From Cenococcum geophilum 1.58 (lineage: Eukaryota; Ascomycota; Dothideomycetes; Gloniales; Gloniaceae): 64,000 nt of DNA. The stretch covers positions 868,001 through 932,000 of the forward strand of contig KV748225.1 in assembly GCA_001692895.1 (NCBI GenBank). The letters are read 5' to 3'. This document shows, piece by piece, positions 11,180 to 21,387 of this stretch. The position numbers and the translations under genes were made by a program. The notes beneath the pieces were generated by a model. That model saw only the letters and a program-made list of their open reading frames with translations, was not told the DNA's origin and ran no database searches. Each line of letters begins with the position of its first letter. Within the stretch, counting starts at the first letter, position 1.

Positions 11180-11319
11180 GACCCCTAAAGTACCTAGACG
11201 AGTAGATAGAGTGCTAGTATAGCGAAGACGATAAGCTACCGGAAGAAAGATAAGAACGCCCTATAAGCATAATACGGACTATAAAGCCTAAGGGCAGGCT
11301 TTTACAGAGGGGGGGGTAA
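11180..11319 (+). pseudogene. Gy1 pol last codons and polypurine tract
   Basis: The frame resumes as PLKYLDEW, then ECWYSEDDKLPEE, the tail usually found after a chromovirus chromodomain. The G-run at 11309-11316 (AGAGGGGGGGG) is the polypurine tract just before the LTR at 11320. Confidence 0.8.
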
Positions 11320-11520
11320 TATTACAGCACTGGCAGAACTTGGTAGAACTTCGCGGTTACGTAACTAGAGGACTGTATAAAAGAACCCTACTTCAACCAG
11401 CACTACTCTTCTTCTCCTTTCCTTTCTCTAGCTTTAGATCCTCGTTTATAGACTACCAATCGTATAGGCTTGCGCGTCCCTCTTACCGTGCTCGTGCCTT
11501 GATTGACTGAGTCGCTAACA
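11320..11520 (+). repeat. Gy1 3' LTR
   Basis: About 201 bp, from TATTACAGC (a mutated TGTTACAGC) to GTCGCTAACA. It resembles the LTR at 24073-24350 on the minus strand (shared TAACTAGAGGA, pyrimidine tract and CTTTAGATC blocks). The 12-bp satellite array of the host element resumes directly after it. Confidence 0.85.
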
Positions 11521-11641
11521 CAAAGCTCTATACGAAGCTTTGCACGAAGCTCTATACGAAGCTTTGCACGAAGCTCTATACGAAGCTCTGCACGAAGCTC
11601 TGCACGAAGCCCTACATAAAGCTCTACACGAAGTTCTACAC
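11521..11641. repeat. 12-bp satellite array, left of Co1
   Basis: About ten units of CACGAAGCTCTG between the Gy1 3' LTR and the Co1 5' LTR. Its last five bases, TACAC, are the Co1 TSD. Confidence 0.9.
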
Positions 11642-11836
11642 TGTCAGAATTAAGCGAGAGGTGCTGACTAAGCTCTGGACACATTGCGAGGATGAAGTCC
11701 GCATGCAATCTATATAGACATCAACCGCATCTACTGCATCACGAATTAATCAATATTCATCGTCTGCGTTATCTCTATCATCAATTAGACCCTTAAGATA
11801 CCTCCACTATAACCCCATAACCTTGTAATTCCAACA
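11642..11836 (+). repeat. Co1 5' LTR
   Basis: 195 bp, TGTCAGAATT to AATTCCAACA. It holds about 19 bp (around TTGCGAGGATGAAGTCC) that the 3' LTR lacks. Confidence 0.9.
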
Positions 11837-11939
11837 GGTTATAAGCCTGGGTAGCAACACCTCTCCTGACTCGAAAATCGACCTCTAAAATAACCTCCTC
11901 TACCTTAACCTTAACGACACCTACGTACGATCACAAGGC

Positions 11940-12480
11940 CAGTAAAATCGTCATTTTTAATAGAGACAACTTTGCAGACTAGGAGCGCACCTGCGAGGCA
12001 GCTCTAATTATGTTAGAGGGCTAGGATTTTATTACTGGTGCAAAGGACCTAAATTAAGTTAATTTAGCTGACGGAAGAAGAAGATAAGGGGAAGTAAACA
12101 AGATTATCTATAATTTAATAGGAGACGACCGTTAGGAAAAAATGCGTGCGATAATAAAGGCGTACGATATTTAGGGAATGTGGGAAGAAATAAAAAAGTT
12201 CAATAAGGCTAATAACAAGGTCTACACCTCTAGACTTCGCAGGGAGTTCTACAGCACTATATTTAACCCTACAAAGATACAAATTGCCGAGTTCATGCAT
12301 ATACTAAATTAATTTAAGATTAATCTAGCTTTAACACCTTAAGCACTTACCAACGATAATATTAAAGAGTAACTCCTTCTAGCCCTACTAAGCGATGTTA
12401 TATAGCAGAATGCGAAGACCTAGTATCTACGAGATAAACGAGACCTTAAGAGTTGCATTACCCTTCTTTAGAAGTATAAG
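11940..12480 (+). pseudogene. gag: Co1 copia-type gag
   Basis: The reading includes DNFADWERTCEAALIM, GDDRWEKMRAIIKAYDIWG and REFYSTIF, the pattern of the copia gag N-terminal (UBN2-like) domain. TAG/TAA stops occur at Trp/Gln positions. No zinc knuckle could be placed with confidence. Confidence 0.65.
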
Positions 12481-12899
12481 ACTGCTCGCCCTATATAGGT
12501 ATAAAATGCAGCACTTATATAAGAAAGGAAAGACAAACCTAGGGGGAGAAAGGGAAACTAAGGTCGAACAAGGGGCAGAGGTCGTAGTAGATTTGATTAT
12601 TCTTTATCACGTTATCGCTATAGCGCGTTATCTTAAGTAGGTAAGAGCTATAGCTATAGCAAGGAGCTAAGGCCACTACTAGGAAGACTGTCCCCTGCTT
12701 AGACAATTCCGATTTAACAACGCTAAGAAGAAAGATTAAGATTAAGGTACTTCTAAGGCAGAGGAAGTAGGGAATGTAGTAATAGCTAAAGAAGAATTTA
12801 ACAGCAATTTAATCTACCCTTAACCCTAAATATGCTATACTTACTATAAGTATAGGTTCCCTTATAGAGTACGTTAGGTGCTAGCTATAAGCTAAGCTA

Positions 12900-13260
12900 T
12901 AAGATAGTAATTAAGCGGGATGCTTAGATTAAGATTAAGCGGGACGCTTAAATTATACTACGAGCTAAGACGCGAACCAACCTAGACCTCCCCCTACTAC
13001 CTTAAACGGGCCGCCAGAGACTCTAGTTGCGAGAACTATAAGTAGGCAAGACGGTAACTAAGTGGGCCGCTTAAGTTAAGTGGGAAGCCTAGGTTAAGAC
13101 TAAGTGCTAATAGAGACTCTAGTAGCGGAAACTATAAGTAGGCTAGATGGTAACCAAGTAGGCCACTTAAATTGAGTGGGAAGCCCAGGTTAAGACTAAG
13201 TGGGCCACTTAAGTTAAGTAGGAAGCCCAGGTTAAGATTAAGTGGGACGCTTAAATCTAT
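12900..13260 (+). repeat. palindromic repeats inside Co1
   Basis: Five or more copies of a short palindrome of the type TAAGCGGGACGCTTA (12912, 12935, 13240) and its diverged form TAAGTGGGCCGCTTA. They are embedded in longer units of about 50-70 bp that also hold GTGGGAAGCC(T/C)AGGTTAAG. They fill the part where copia pol would be expected. Confidence 0.7.
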
Positions 13261-13599
13261 AAGGTAATGCTAAGGGTAGGACGCCTATATAAGAGAATAT
13301 ACACCTATACTATTATAAGGGGGAGAGTATTAAAAAGAAGGTTGTTACTTCTGAGTAAGATAGTTCTAAAGCACAAGTACAACGCTAAGGGAGAAGTAAT
13401 TCGTAAGAAGGCAAGACTGTGCATTTAGGGAGATAAGCAGACCCCTAATATTATAAAGACAAAATTTTTAAGAGAATAGAGATGCAAAGACCTAGGACCT
13501 ATAGAGGTATTTATAGGCTTCTAAATTAATTAAGATTACAACTGTAATCCGCCCCCTTAAGTACAATAATATAATAAACACGATTAGATATTATTCTAA

Positions 13600-14050
13600 G
13601 GCATAGCAGTTATACGCTATAGGGGAGCCGTAATTTAGATGGCTTAAAGGCAGAAGTTAACGGCATTAAGTTTAATAGAAGTAGAGATTATGGCAGCGTT
13701 AGAAGGAGCAAGGTTAGCAGTATGGCTTAAGAAGCTAACGAGAGACCTGGGGAAGAGAGATAACGACAACCCTTTTATCCCTACGCTCTACTACGACAAT
13801 AAGGGTACGGTCAACCTTTTGTACAAAACGACATGGTTTAGCAAGGTTAACTTAAAGTGCTACTAATCGACCAATTTATAAAGCACTGTGTAACGCTAGG
13901 AATCGGTAGCTGACGGAGCAAGTAACAGAGGTTTTTCGCCTACTATAGGTTTTCCCTCCATACGTAGGCCAAATGGCGCTTATAAGGTATTTGGGAATAG
14001 CTTTATAATTGCCTATTTAGGAAATAGACGAGCAGACAAGAAGAGCGTCG
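13600..14050 (+). pseudogene. Co1 copia RNase H
   Basis: The frame reads RQKLTALS, VEIMAALEGARLAVWLKKL and TLYYDNKGTVNLLY, matching copia RNase H (the Asp of YYDNKG is the catalytic one after the first Glu). It ends just before the polypurine tract CATAGGGGAG (14055-14064). Confidence 0.75.
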
Positions 14051-14064
14051 TTAGCATAGGGGAG

Positions 14065-14240
14065 TGTTAGAATTAAGCGAGAGGTGCTAACTAAGCTCTG
14101 GACACAATACAATCTATATAGACATTAACCGCATCTACTGCATCACGAATCAATCAATATTTATCGTCTGCGTCATCTCTATCATCAATTAGACCCTCAA
14201 GATACCTCCGCTGTAACCCCATGACCTTGTAATTCTAATA
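14065..14240 (+). repeat. Co1 3' LTR
   Basis: 176 bp, starting TGTTAGAATT, with its end mutated to AATTCTAATA. It is preceded by a purine tract and followed by the TSD TACAC. Confidence 0.9.
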
Positions 14241-14690
14241 TACACGAAGCTCTACACAAAGCTCTACACGAAGCTCTACTAAGGCTCTACACGAAGCTCT
14301 ACACGAAGCTCTGCACAAAGCTGTACTAAGGCTCTGCACAAGGCTCTGCACGAAGCTCTACACGAAGCTCTGCACGAAACTCTGCACAAAGCTCTACACG
14401 AAACTCTATACGAAGCTCTACACGAAGCTTTACACGAGGCTTTATACGAGGCTCTATACGAGGCTCTATATAAAGCTCTGCGTATAGAGGCTCTACACAA
14501 GGCTCTACACGAGGCTCTGCACGAAGCTCTACACGAAGCTCTATATAAAGCTCTATATAAAGCTCTATACGAAGCTCTACACGAAGCTCTNCACAAAGCT
14601 CTACACGAAGCTCTATACGAAGCTCTACGTATAGAGGCTCTACACAAAGCTCTGCGTATAGAGGCTCTACACGAAGCTCTGCATCGGGTC
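14241..14690. repeat. 12-bp satellite array, right of Co1
   Basis: About 37 units of the same 12-bp repeat as 11521-11641 and 9283-9985. The minus-strand frame at 14279-14647 is an artefact of the period. Confidence 0.9.
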
Positions 14691-15099
14691 CCCGCTATAT
14701 TCCTAATAGCCTCGACATATGCCTCTGCTAAGTATACCCCTATATATACCTAGGTAGCCACCTTATTTTTTACCCTTCTTTCCTTACATCCTCTCTACCT
14801 AGGGAGGCACCAGAACGGCAGCTAGCAGACGACCATCGCCAGAGTTAGACGATAACTGTTTAAACGACTAGCTAGCGAACACTACGAACGATCTAATTAA
14901 TCGATCGAATTGAACTAGAGCCTTAATATCAGCCTATTACTAAATTAAACAGAATTAAGGCCTCCTAGGGAGGCACCCTAAATGACTACCGTTTAAATAT
15001 ATAGCTAGCGAACAGCTATAGAGAATAATTTGAATTAATACAATTAATCAATTAATTAAATTAGGCAGAGCCTTTAATCGGGCTAACTTCTCCCCCAAA

Positions 15100-15372
15100 T
15101 TATAGACAGGTAGGTATAGACAGTAGCATAAATAGGAGGCATAGATGGTAGGCATAGACGGTAAGTATAGATAGGTAGGTATAAGTAAGTAGGTATAGAC
15201 GGATAGACAGATAAATAGATAAATAGGTAAGTAGGCAGGTAGGCAGGTAGGCAGGTAGGCAGGTAGGCAGGTAAGTAGGTAGGCAGGTAGGCAGGCAAGC
15301 AGGTAGGTAGGTAGGTAAGTAGGCAAGTAGGTAGGTAGGTAGGTAGGCAGGCAGGCAGGCAGGCAGGTATTA
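15100..15372. repeat. GGTA/GGCA tetranucleotide array, copy 2
   Basis: The same irregular 4-bp array as 10505-10752, again bounded on the right by a spacer starting GCCTCTATAAGAGGCTTCC, a small hairpin shared by both copies (around 10775 and 15393). Confidence 0.9.
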
Positions 15373-16299
15373 GGCCAATTAACAATTTAAAGCCTCTATA
15401 AGAGGCTTCCTCCTTAACGCCTAAGCAGATAGCTCTACATTTTATATAGTTATAATATAAATATATTTATAAGCATATTATAGCAATGTATAGAAATATA
15501 TAATAATTTGGTTATTATATAATATAATTATAATTTATATAGTTATAGTTTATATAGTTTGTACGGTTTATACAGTTCGTACAGTTCGTACAGTTTGTAT
15601 AGTTTGTATAGTTTATACAGTTTATATAATTTACGCGCTATTTATTTATAAGGTAGCAAAATGCTAGTATAAGTTTTGTAGTTTAGCATTTTGCCGTAAT
15701 TTACTAGCAGATGCTATAAACTTACTATGAAACGTACGGTTTGTACAAATCGCTAACGACTATATACGACCGCCGCGATCGTATAGTTTGTATATTTTGC
15801 CGCAAACCGCAATAAACTGCGACAACCTGCCTAAAAAAAAAATCATAATGTACGGTTTCTATTATTTAGGTCTTAATAGTTCCATAGCCAGTCCTTACTA
15901 TAACGCGAGCTATAGTATACGCATATAGTATATAGCTTAGTTTTAGGTATTAGGCTAGGCGGCTAGGGTTTAAATAGTGCCTGGGTTAGAGTTAGATTCT
16001 TAGTAGTAGCGACGCAAAGCAAACCTTCTTTTTTAGTCTTAGTAGGGCTAGCTAGCCCATTATTTTGGTCTTAAGTACTAGGGTAGTCCAGTCTTCCACT
16101 GTCTTGTTTCTTTACAGCTATATAGGCTTTCCTTTATTAAAAATGTCTTTTACTATTAGGGCTTTATATATAGTCCTAGGCACTAGGGTTAGTAGTGCTA
16201 AGTATTTACATAGGGCGTCCCTACTACCGTCGGTTATCCCCTATAGGAGGTAGTGCCTAGAGTAATAGTCTAAGTTAAAGTGAATCTTAAGTTTCCTAA

Positions 16300-18262
16300 A
16301 GCTAGGACGGGGCTTATACTTCTAAAGCTAAGGCATACCTAAAATAATTAGGGTAGTGGGCGAGAGTTTAGTAATAAAAAAAAGCATAGCTTTAGTATAG
16401 AGGCTAATTAATATTTAGGCAGTAAAGTAGTCTATAATAAGCGAAGTTAGAATACTATCTATAAGGCGCAGTGGCCTAGGTACTAGCAGCTTCTTAGTTA
16501 TAACATTATACTTTCTTATAATAGACTCTACGTTAATAAATGCCATTATAGTACTACCGGAGTCTATTAGGCTTACTATATTAATATAAACTTAGGGGTA
16601 TAGGTTACGTAATAAGGAGAGTTAGGTTTAAATAAGAATTAATTTCTTATTACTATTTACTAATCTAAGATTAAGTAGTAGCTTATTAATAGAAAGGACT
16701 GATTAATCTAGTAATAGGGACCTAATCTTCTCGTCTTCCTCCTTATATAGTTTAGACCCTTAGACGCGACTTAGTTTAAGGGTTTACTTTTTAATAACTA
16801 GGGTATAGGGCTATCTTAGTAGGGCGGTCTAGTGTCCGTCTAGCTGGCGGTATTAGTTTTAGTCTTAGTTAGGGTATAGGAAGATAATACCTCGCCAATA
16901 ATATAGCCGTGTTTATATTTGCTAGCGCGGAGTCGCTAATACTAGGTATTATTAACGGGTTAGGCTCCTATATAGGGCATAGTTTAAAGTAACTAAGCCG
17001 TAGGGTTAAAGGGGGGGGGGTAGTCCGCTGTAGCTATAATAGGCTCCGCGGTCGCCGCATCTATAATAAACTCCACAGTCGCCGCGTCCGCGGTTATTAG
17101 TTTACGTTATTTAATAGGGTGGCATTAGGACTAGGTTTACTATCTTAGTAGGGTTATAGGCATCCTTCTAGTGGCTAGGCAGGCTATAGGTAAGGTATAA
17201 TCTATTATTAACGTGGCGCTTATACTTCGTATTTAAGATTCTATTAAGGTCTATAGGTTCTCTAGTTACTACTAGAGTTAGGGTTAATATAGGGATAAGG
17301 GCTTAGGCAGGTAGGTAGTAGTTAGTGTTCTTCTTAAGGTTAACTTAGTGTGTATAGTTCGCGAGGTTCTTAGTAAACACATCTATTTACTTACTTTAAC
17401 CTATATAGTTGCTATTATTAATTTTATAGGCAAGTCTAAGTACCAGCTCTTCTATCTTTAGAGAGATAAAGTAGGTCCACCTTCTATTCGTCCGTCTTCT
17501 TAGCGCGGACCATTAACTTATTAAGCTCTTCCTTTTAGAACTAGTAATTACGCTCGCCCTAAGGGAAATAGTTAAGCTTATTCTTTACAACCTAGGTTAT
17601 ATTAAGGACCTTATAGTAGGCAGTAAGGTCTTTAAGTATATCTTCCTTAATAGGCCATTTCCACGCAGATATGTTATTTAGGTTCTTATATATAAGCTTT
17701 AGGCCCTACTTAATAAACTTATAGGCCTTATTCTCTAGTATATCTAAAATGTAAAGGATTTAGGACTAAATAGTGTTAAAGTAATCCCAGTCCTAGTTAA
17801 AAACTCCCTTAATCTTAATATGCTAGGTCTTAAAATTAGCTTATTATTTTAGCGGGGTGCCTTTTCCGCTAAATATTGGCGGGTCTTTAGATCTCCGTTT
17901 TTTCTACTAGGTTACTACTATTATTATAGGGGTTAATTATTTTAGAACGGCGATAGTCTTTACCTAGGAGTTAATAGTTCCTATCTAGGAAGCGATAAGC
18001 GTACTAAGGTTTTCGTTAGCTTTTTTATTGGCGGTGTTTATATTATATATACATTATAGTCCTACTTTAATATTATTAAGGAACTTATTAGTATAGTTAA
18101 TAAGGGTAAGGTAAGCTTTACTAGGCTTAAAGGTCTTAGGGTATAGTAGGGAGCAGCAGATTATCTACGTAATATTAGGGTATATCTCTATAAAGAGGTC
18201 TATAAAAACGTCACAGGAGTTCTAGGTTTCGGCTATCTTAGTATTATTAGTGTCGCCTATTT
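16300..18262 (-). pseudogene. gag: Gy2 copy 2 gag and protease
   Basis: Homologous to 2205-4330 on the opposite strand. The gag start codon is mutated (ATA at about 18258-18260, where the other copy has ATG 2205). The protease DSGST region is at about 16538-16560. Stops are frequent. The plus-strand frame at 16065-16253 is only a shadow of this gene. Confidence 0.85.
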
Positions 18263-18425
18263 AGGCGCTAGGTAAAAACTAAGGATTGTTTTAGAACTGT
18301 ATTAGGGATATATTAGTTTTAGCAGAGGCGCGTATAGGTCGCGATTGCTTTAGGGTAGAGGTTAATTGGCTAGGGTATAAGGAATTAGTAATCGCAATAG
18401 GGCGCAAATTAAAGATATCATAAAC

Positions 18426-18612
18426 TGTTACAGTGCTGCAATAAAGTAGACTAAATAACTACGTTATAGTATAAAGAGGGAAAGAAGGTGGAAAGGGGGT
18501 ATTATATATAAATAGTAGGGCCGGCCGCTAAGTCACTAATAGTGGGCTAGCTAATAGTAGGAAATAGTATAAGATAGTATAAAACAGTATGCGTCAGGTT
18601 AGTACCGTAATA
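18426..18612 (-). repeat. Gy2 copy 2 5' LTR
   Basis: 187 bp, the same length as both LTRs of the complete Gy2. The reverse complement starts TATTACGGTACTAAC (from TGTCACGGCAC). Confidence 0.9.
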
Positions 18613-18639
18613 ACGCCTACGCCTTATATATAAGGTAGT

Positions 18640-19222
18640 GGCGGCGTTAATAATATACTCCTAAAAGCTTTAGGTAAAATACTATAATTGTTACCACCTG
18701 GCCAAGTACTTCGCTATTAGTAAATAAGTCCTACTCTTCTCTAAGAATATCTGTATAAAACGTCCCTATAAAAAGCTTAACTATAAGTTTATAGGACCGT
18801 TTTAAATCCTAAAGCGCGTAGAGTAGTAAGTATATAAGCTAGAGCTTCTACCTACTATAGCACGGCTCTATCTAGTCTTTTATATCTCCCTACTAGAGCT
18901 TTATAGGTTACGCTCTAGGTTTTAACCCCTAGTAATAAAAGAGCTTAAGGAAGGCAGCTAGGAAGTAGAAGTAATTGTTGCCTATTAGGATTATACTAGA
19001 TAACCGCAGTACCTTATTAAATGGCTAGGATGGCTAAATAAGTATAATAAATGGAAATACGAGATAGAGCTTAAGAATTGTTAATAACTGCTAGATAAGT
19101 ACTATAAGTGGGATACCTTAGCCTTATAGCCGAAGCGTAGGCGAAAAGTAAGCGCTGCTATTAAAATGTAACCTATATTAAAGCGAAGTAGAGGACGTCT
19201 TAAGGGATTAAAGAATAAGTAA
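18640..19222 (+). pseudogene. Gy3 integrase C-terminus and chromodomain
   Basis: The frame shows KRPYKKLNYKFIGPF (GPY/F module) near 18750-18800. A chromodomain follows at about 18960-19110 (YLIKWLGWLNKYNKWKYE) and then a basic tail (PKRRRKVSAA). The copy at 54540-55105 has the same order. Stops occur at Trp/Gln codons. Confidence 0.8.
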
Positions 19223-19329
19223 TAATTGCTATAAGAACTGCAGCCTTAATTTAAAAAGCACCCTTTCTAGACCTAACTAGGGTCTATAACCTGCTAGTAA
19301 CCCGCTAGTAGTAACCTGTACTAATAACT

Positions 19330-19970
19330 TATATACTATTCTATATATATGCTATATAGACAACGTATAAGGCTAAAGTATAGATTAGTAGCGGGTCTAA
19401 TAGGTATATAGCCTTACCATTCTAATCTGGCTATATATAAATAACCTATAACCTACCCGTGAAGTATATATAGCGCTATACTAGTATAGCGTAAGGCTAA
19501 AGTAGGGTTAGTAATGGATTTAATAAATATATAGCCTTACTATCTATAAATCTAGCTGTATATAAATAACCTATAATTTACCTATAAGGTACTAGCGACC
19601 TACTTATATAAGTAAGCTTTAGAATATTTCTAGTTTACTAAATTTAGGTAACGGTATTAAGCTCTACTAGCTCTACCTATTAAACGGACTAATTAGGATT
19701 TTCTATACCGGGTATATAAAATTACTACTAGCTTAGTTAAATGTGGGGGAGTCTTAATAAGGCAAATCTAACTAATTAGATAACTTTAACCGCTGGTTAA
19801 AGTTCCTTAATATCTTCGCGCCGCGTATATATACCACCTGTCTCTTTATACGCAAAATTAAAACACTCTTTCCCCTCTAAATTTTTTCCTTACTAAGGTT
19901 TTTTATAGGGTTTTATTAAGGCTTAAGTATATAAAGGATTGGGGACAACCCTTTTTAAAGAAAGGGGCAT
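19330..19970 (+). other. Gy3 3' UTR with tandem units and two palindromes
   Basis: About 2.2 units of a 125-bp repeat (the AAGGCTAAAGTA blocks near 19367 and 19492) are followed by a 27-bp palindrome (19697-19723) and a 23-bp palindrome (19782-19804). Both palindromes are shared with Gy2 in reversed orientation. The polypurine tract AAAGAAAGGGG ends at 19968. Confidence 0.75.
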
Positions 19971-20153
19971 TATTAGGTAAAACCTAAGTAGATAGTTATA
20001 TAGCCGCAAGGTATAGGCGACCCTAGGGCAACCTAGGGGTGACTCGCCTGTAAGGTACGGCTCTATATATACCTAGGGAAACCCTTTCTACCTCGTACAT
20101 AGACTTCTCCTTTTTCCTTATGGATTCGTCTCTGTCTATATTCTTACCTTATA
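19971..20153 (+). repeat. Gy3 left copy 3' LTR (deleted)
   Basis: TATTAGGTAAAACC to TTACCTTATA, 183 bp. It lacks about 42 bp that are present in the 225-bp LTRs of the complete Gy3. Confidence 0.85.
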
Positions 20154-20181
20154 TAAAAACCGCATGCGTATATATGCACGC

Positions 20182-20553
20182 ATTAACTACTAAGACCCTA
20201 GCTATTTAATTATAAGATTCTCTTATTATTTCTTTCTCTTCTTTATATAACGTCTTATCCTTTATAAGAGCTATACCTCTAAATTTAGATAAAATATATA
20301 TTATTCCTTTAAATCTGCTCTAAAGCCTCTTTAAACCCTTATATTATATTACGTTAATATAACTACTATTAAAATAGTAAATAAACTTAATATAAGGGTT
20401 CGAAGAGACCTTAGAGCAGATTTAAAGAAATAATATATATTCTATTTAAATTTAAGAGTATAGCTCTTATAAAGAACATAATGTTATATAAAGAAGAGAA
20501 ATAAATAACGTAAGAGTTTTATAATTAAATAGTTAGGGGTCTTAATGGTTAAT
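20182..20553. repeat. 372-bp fold-back (long inverted repeat)
   Basis: Arms of about 165 bp (20182-20346 and 20389-20553) are near-complementary, with mismatches that are mostly transitions, around a loop of about 40 bp. The outer ends begin ATTAACTACTAAGACC. No coding frame. It could be a MITE or a fold-back element, or the trace of an inverted duplication; no clear TSD could be chosen. Confidence 0.75.
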
Positions 20554-20760
20554 ATATATATATTATAACAAAGCCTTGTAGAAAATACTATAATAGACTT
20601 ATAAATAGGTTAGGTATAAAATAGTCAACTATATAAATATAACTGGTAGGGTAAGTTGCCTAATAGATTAACTCTAATTATATTCTAAGATATACTATAA
20701 AGAAGAGAACTATTTAAGTAGGGACCATAGTCCTTTAAATATAAAATACTGCGCCTAAGG
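20554..20760. other. unassigned AT-rich spacer
   Basis: Between the fold-back and the Gy6 leader. I see no frame, repeat or motif here. Confidence 0.5.
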
Positions 20761-21372
20761 TATGACGGTGCTGGGGCACGCCACCTACTATACTCTGTGG
20801 ACCCTGACTTTAACTAACTACTTAGGATTTTCTATGCCCGGCATAGAAAATCGCTATTAGCTCGCTTACCACTAGCGCATTAGCGGCCCTCGTGATATAT
20901 CCACTTACTACCCCTAAAGATTTCTCTTCCTTTCTTCTCCTCCTTAGCTTAATATCTTTATTAAATAGCAATCTATAAGCTTTAGTTTAGAGGCATTTAT
21001 ACGAGCTGGTATATTATATTAAGCTCTCCCTATATTGCCTAGGAAGGCCTTAATAATATCCCACTCTAAAAAAAGATCTTTACCTATAATAACGCGTTAA
21101 TATATTATACTTAGACACTAAAGTTACTCTATATTGCCTAGGAAGGCCTTAATAATATCCCACTCTATAAGCTAGACTGTACTTAACCTATACCTATAAA
21201 AAACCCCCGGAATTAAAACCGAATTATATAATTTTAACGCACCTTAGGAAGCTAATAATATCACCTAAAGCGAGCTTATTTAAAAGAGCTGCCCTAACCT
21301 AAGAAGAACACGAGATCCAATTAGGATTAAAGGTTGAAGATAATAATAATAATACTATAGACGTATATAAAT
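20761..21372 (+). other. Gy6 leader / probable 5' LTR region
   Basis: It holds a perfect 27-bp palindrome (20826-20852, arms GATTTTCTATGCC). Then comes a block CGCTATTAGCTCGCTTACC that is also in the Co2 LTRs. A 38-40-bp direct repeat (TATTGCCTAGGAAGGCC...) occurs at about 21032-21070 and 21131-21169. Confidence 0.6.
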
Positions 21373-21387
21373 AGATTCGTGCCCTTA

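Larger units (their letters stand above)
1352..11520 (+). mobile_element. Gy1 chromovirus (Ty3/gypsy), left copy, 3' part, heavily interrupted
   Basis: Three segments make up one element: 1352-1852 (integrase core to C-terminus), 8768-9067 (chromodomain) and 11180-11520 (last codons, polypurine tract, 3' LTR). The frame passes cleanly across both inserts when the TSD is counted once. Across Gy2 it reads ...NSYKVKLLDL. Across the satellite element it reads ...YPNKLG-PLKYLDEW. The 5' part lies beyond the left edge, past the LINE inserted at 1351/1352. The element itself sits inside a 12-bp satellite array, which resumes at 11521. A related copy on the minus strand starts at 24073. Confidence 0.9.
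11642..14240 (+). mobile_element. Co1: Ty1/copia element, internally deleted, with both LTRs
   Basis: The element is 2599 bp, about half the usual length for copia elements. Perfect 5-bp TSD TACAC (11637-11641 and 14241-14245) within the 12-bp array. LTR ends TGTCAGAATT...AATTCCAACA. It has a copia-type gag near the 5' end and a copia RNase H at the 3' end. I could not find protease, integrase or most of RT, so it looks internally deleted and non-autonomous. Confidence 0.9.
11521..15850. mobile_element. satellite-filled terminal-inverted-repeat element, copy 2 (right part, interrupted by Co1)
   Basis: The right part of a second copy is visible as 11521-11641 plus 14241-15850; the left part is beyond Gy1 and outside the window. 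The order is the same as in copy 1: 12-bp array (11521-11641, 14241-14690), spacer with GGTCCCCGCTATATTC, one 20-bp unit, 4-bp array (15100-15372), 9-bp array (15540-15625) and a right inverted repeat ending at 15850 (reverse complement starts CATTATG, then a T-run and AGGC). It sits in the minus-strand Gy2 copy, which begins directly at 15851. Confidence 0.75.
15851..18612 (-). mobile_element. Gy2 second copy, 5' part, minus strand
   Basis: This is the reverse complement of Gy2 from about 4617 back to its 5' LTR: LTR 18426-18612, gag, protease. The inverted-repeat element at 11521-15850 cuts it at 15850/15851, and the rest lies outside the window. It sits inside a Gy3 element, whose sequence starts directly at 18613 where intact Gy3 (54493) continues. 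Confidence 0.9.
18613..20153 (+). mobile_element. Gy3 left copy, 3' part
   Basis: Collinear with 54493-56386 of the complete Gy3: integrase C-terminus, chromodomain, a 3' UTR with about 125-bp tandem units and two palindromes, polypurine tract and 3' LTR (19971-20153). The 5' part lies beyond the nested elements to the left. Confidence 0.9.
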
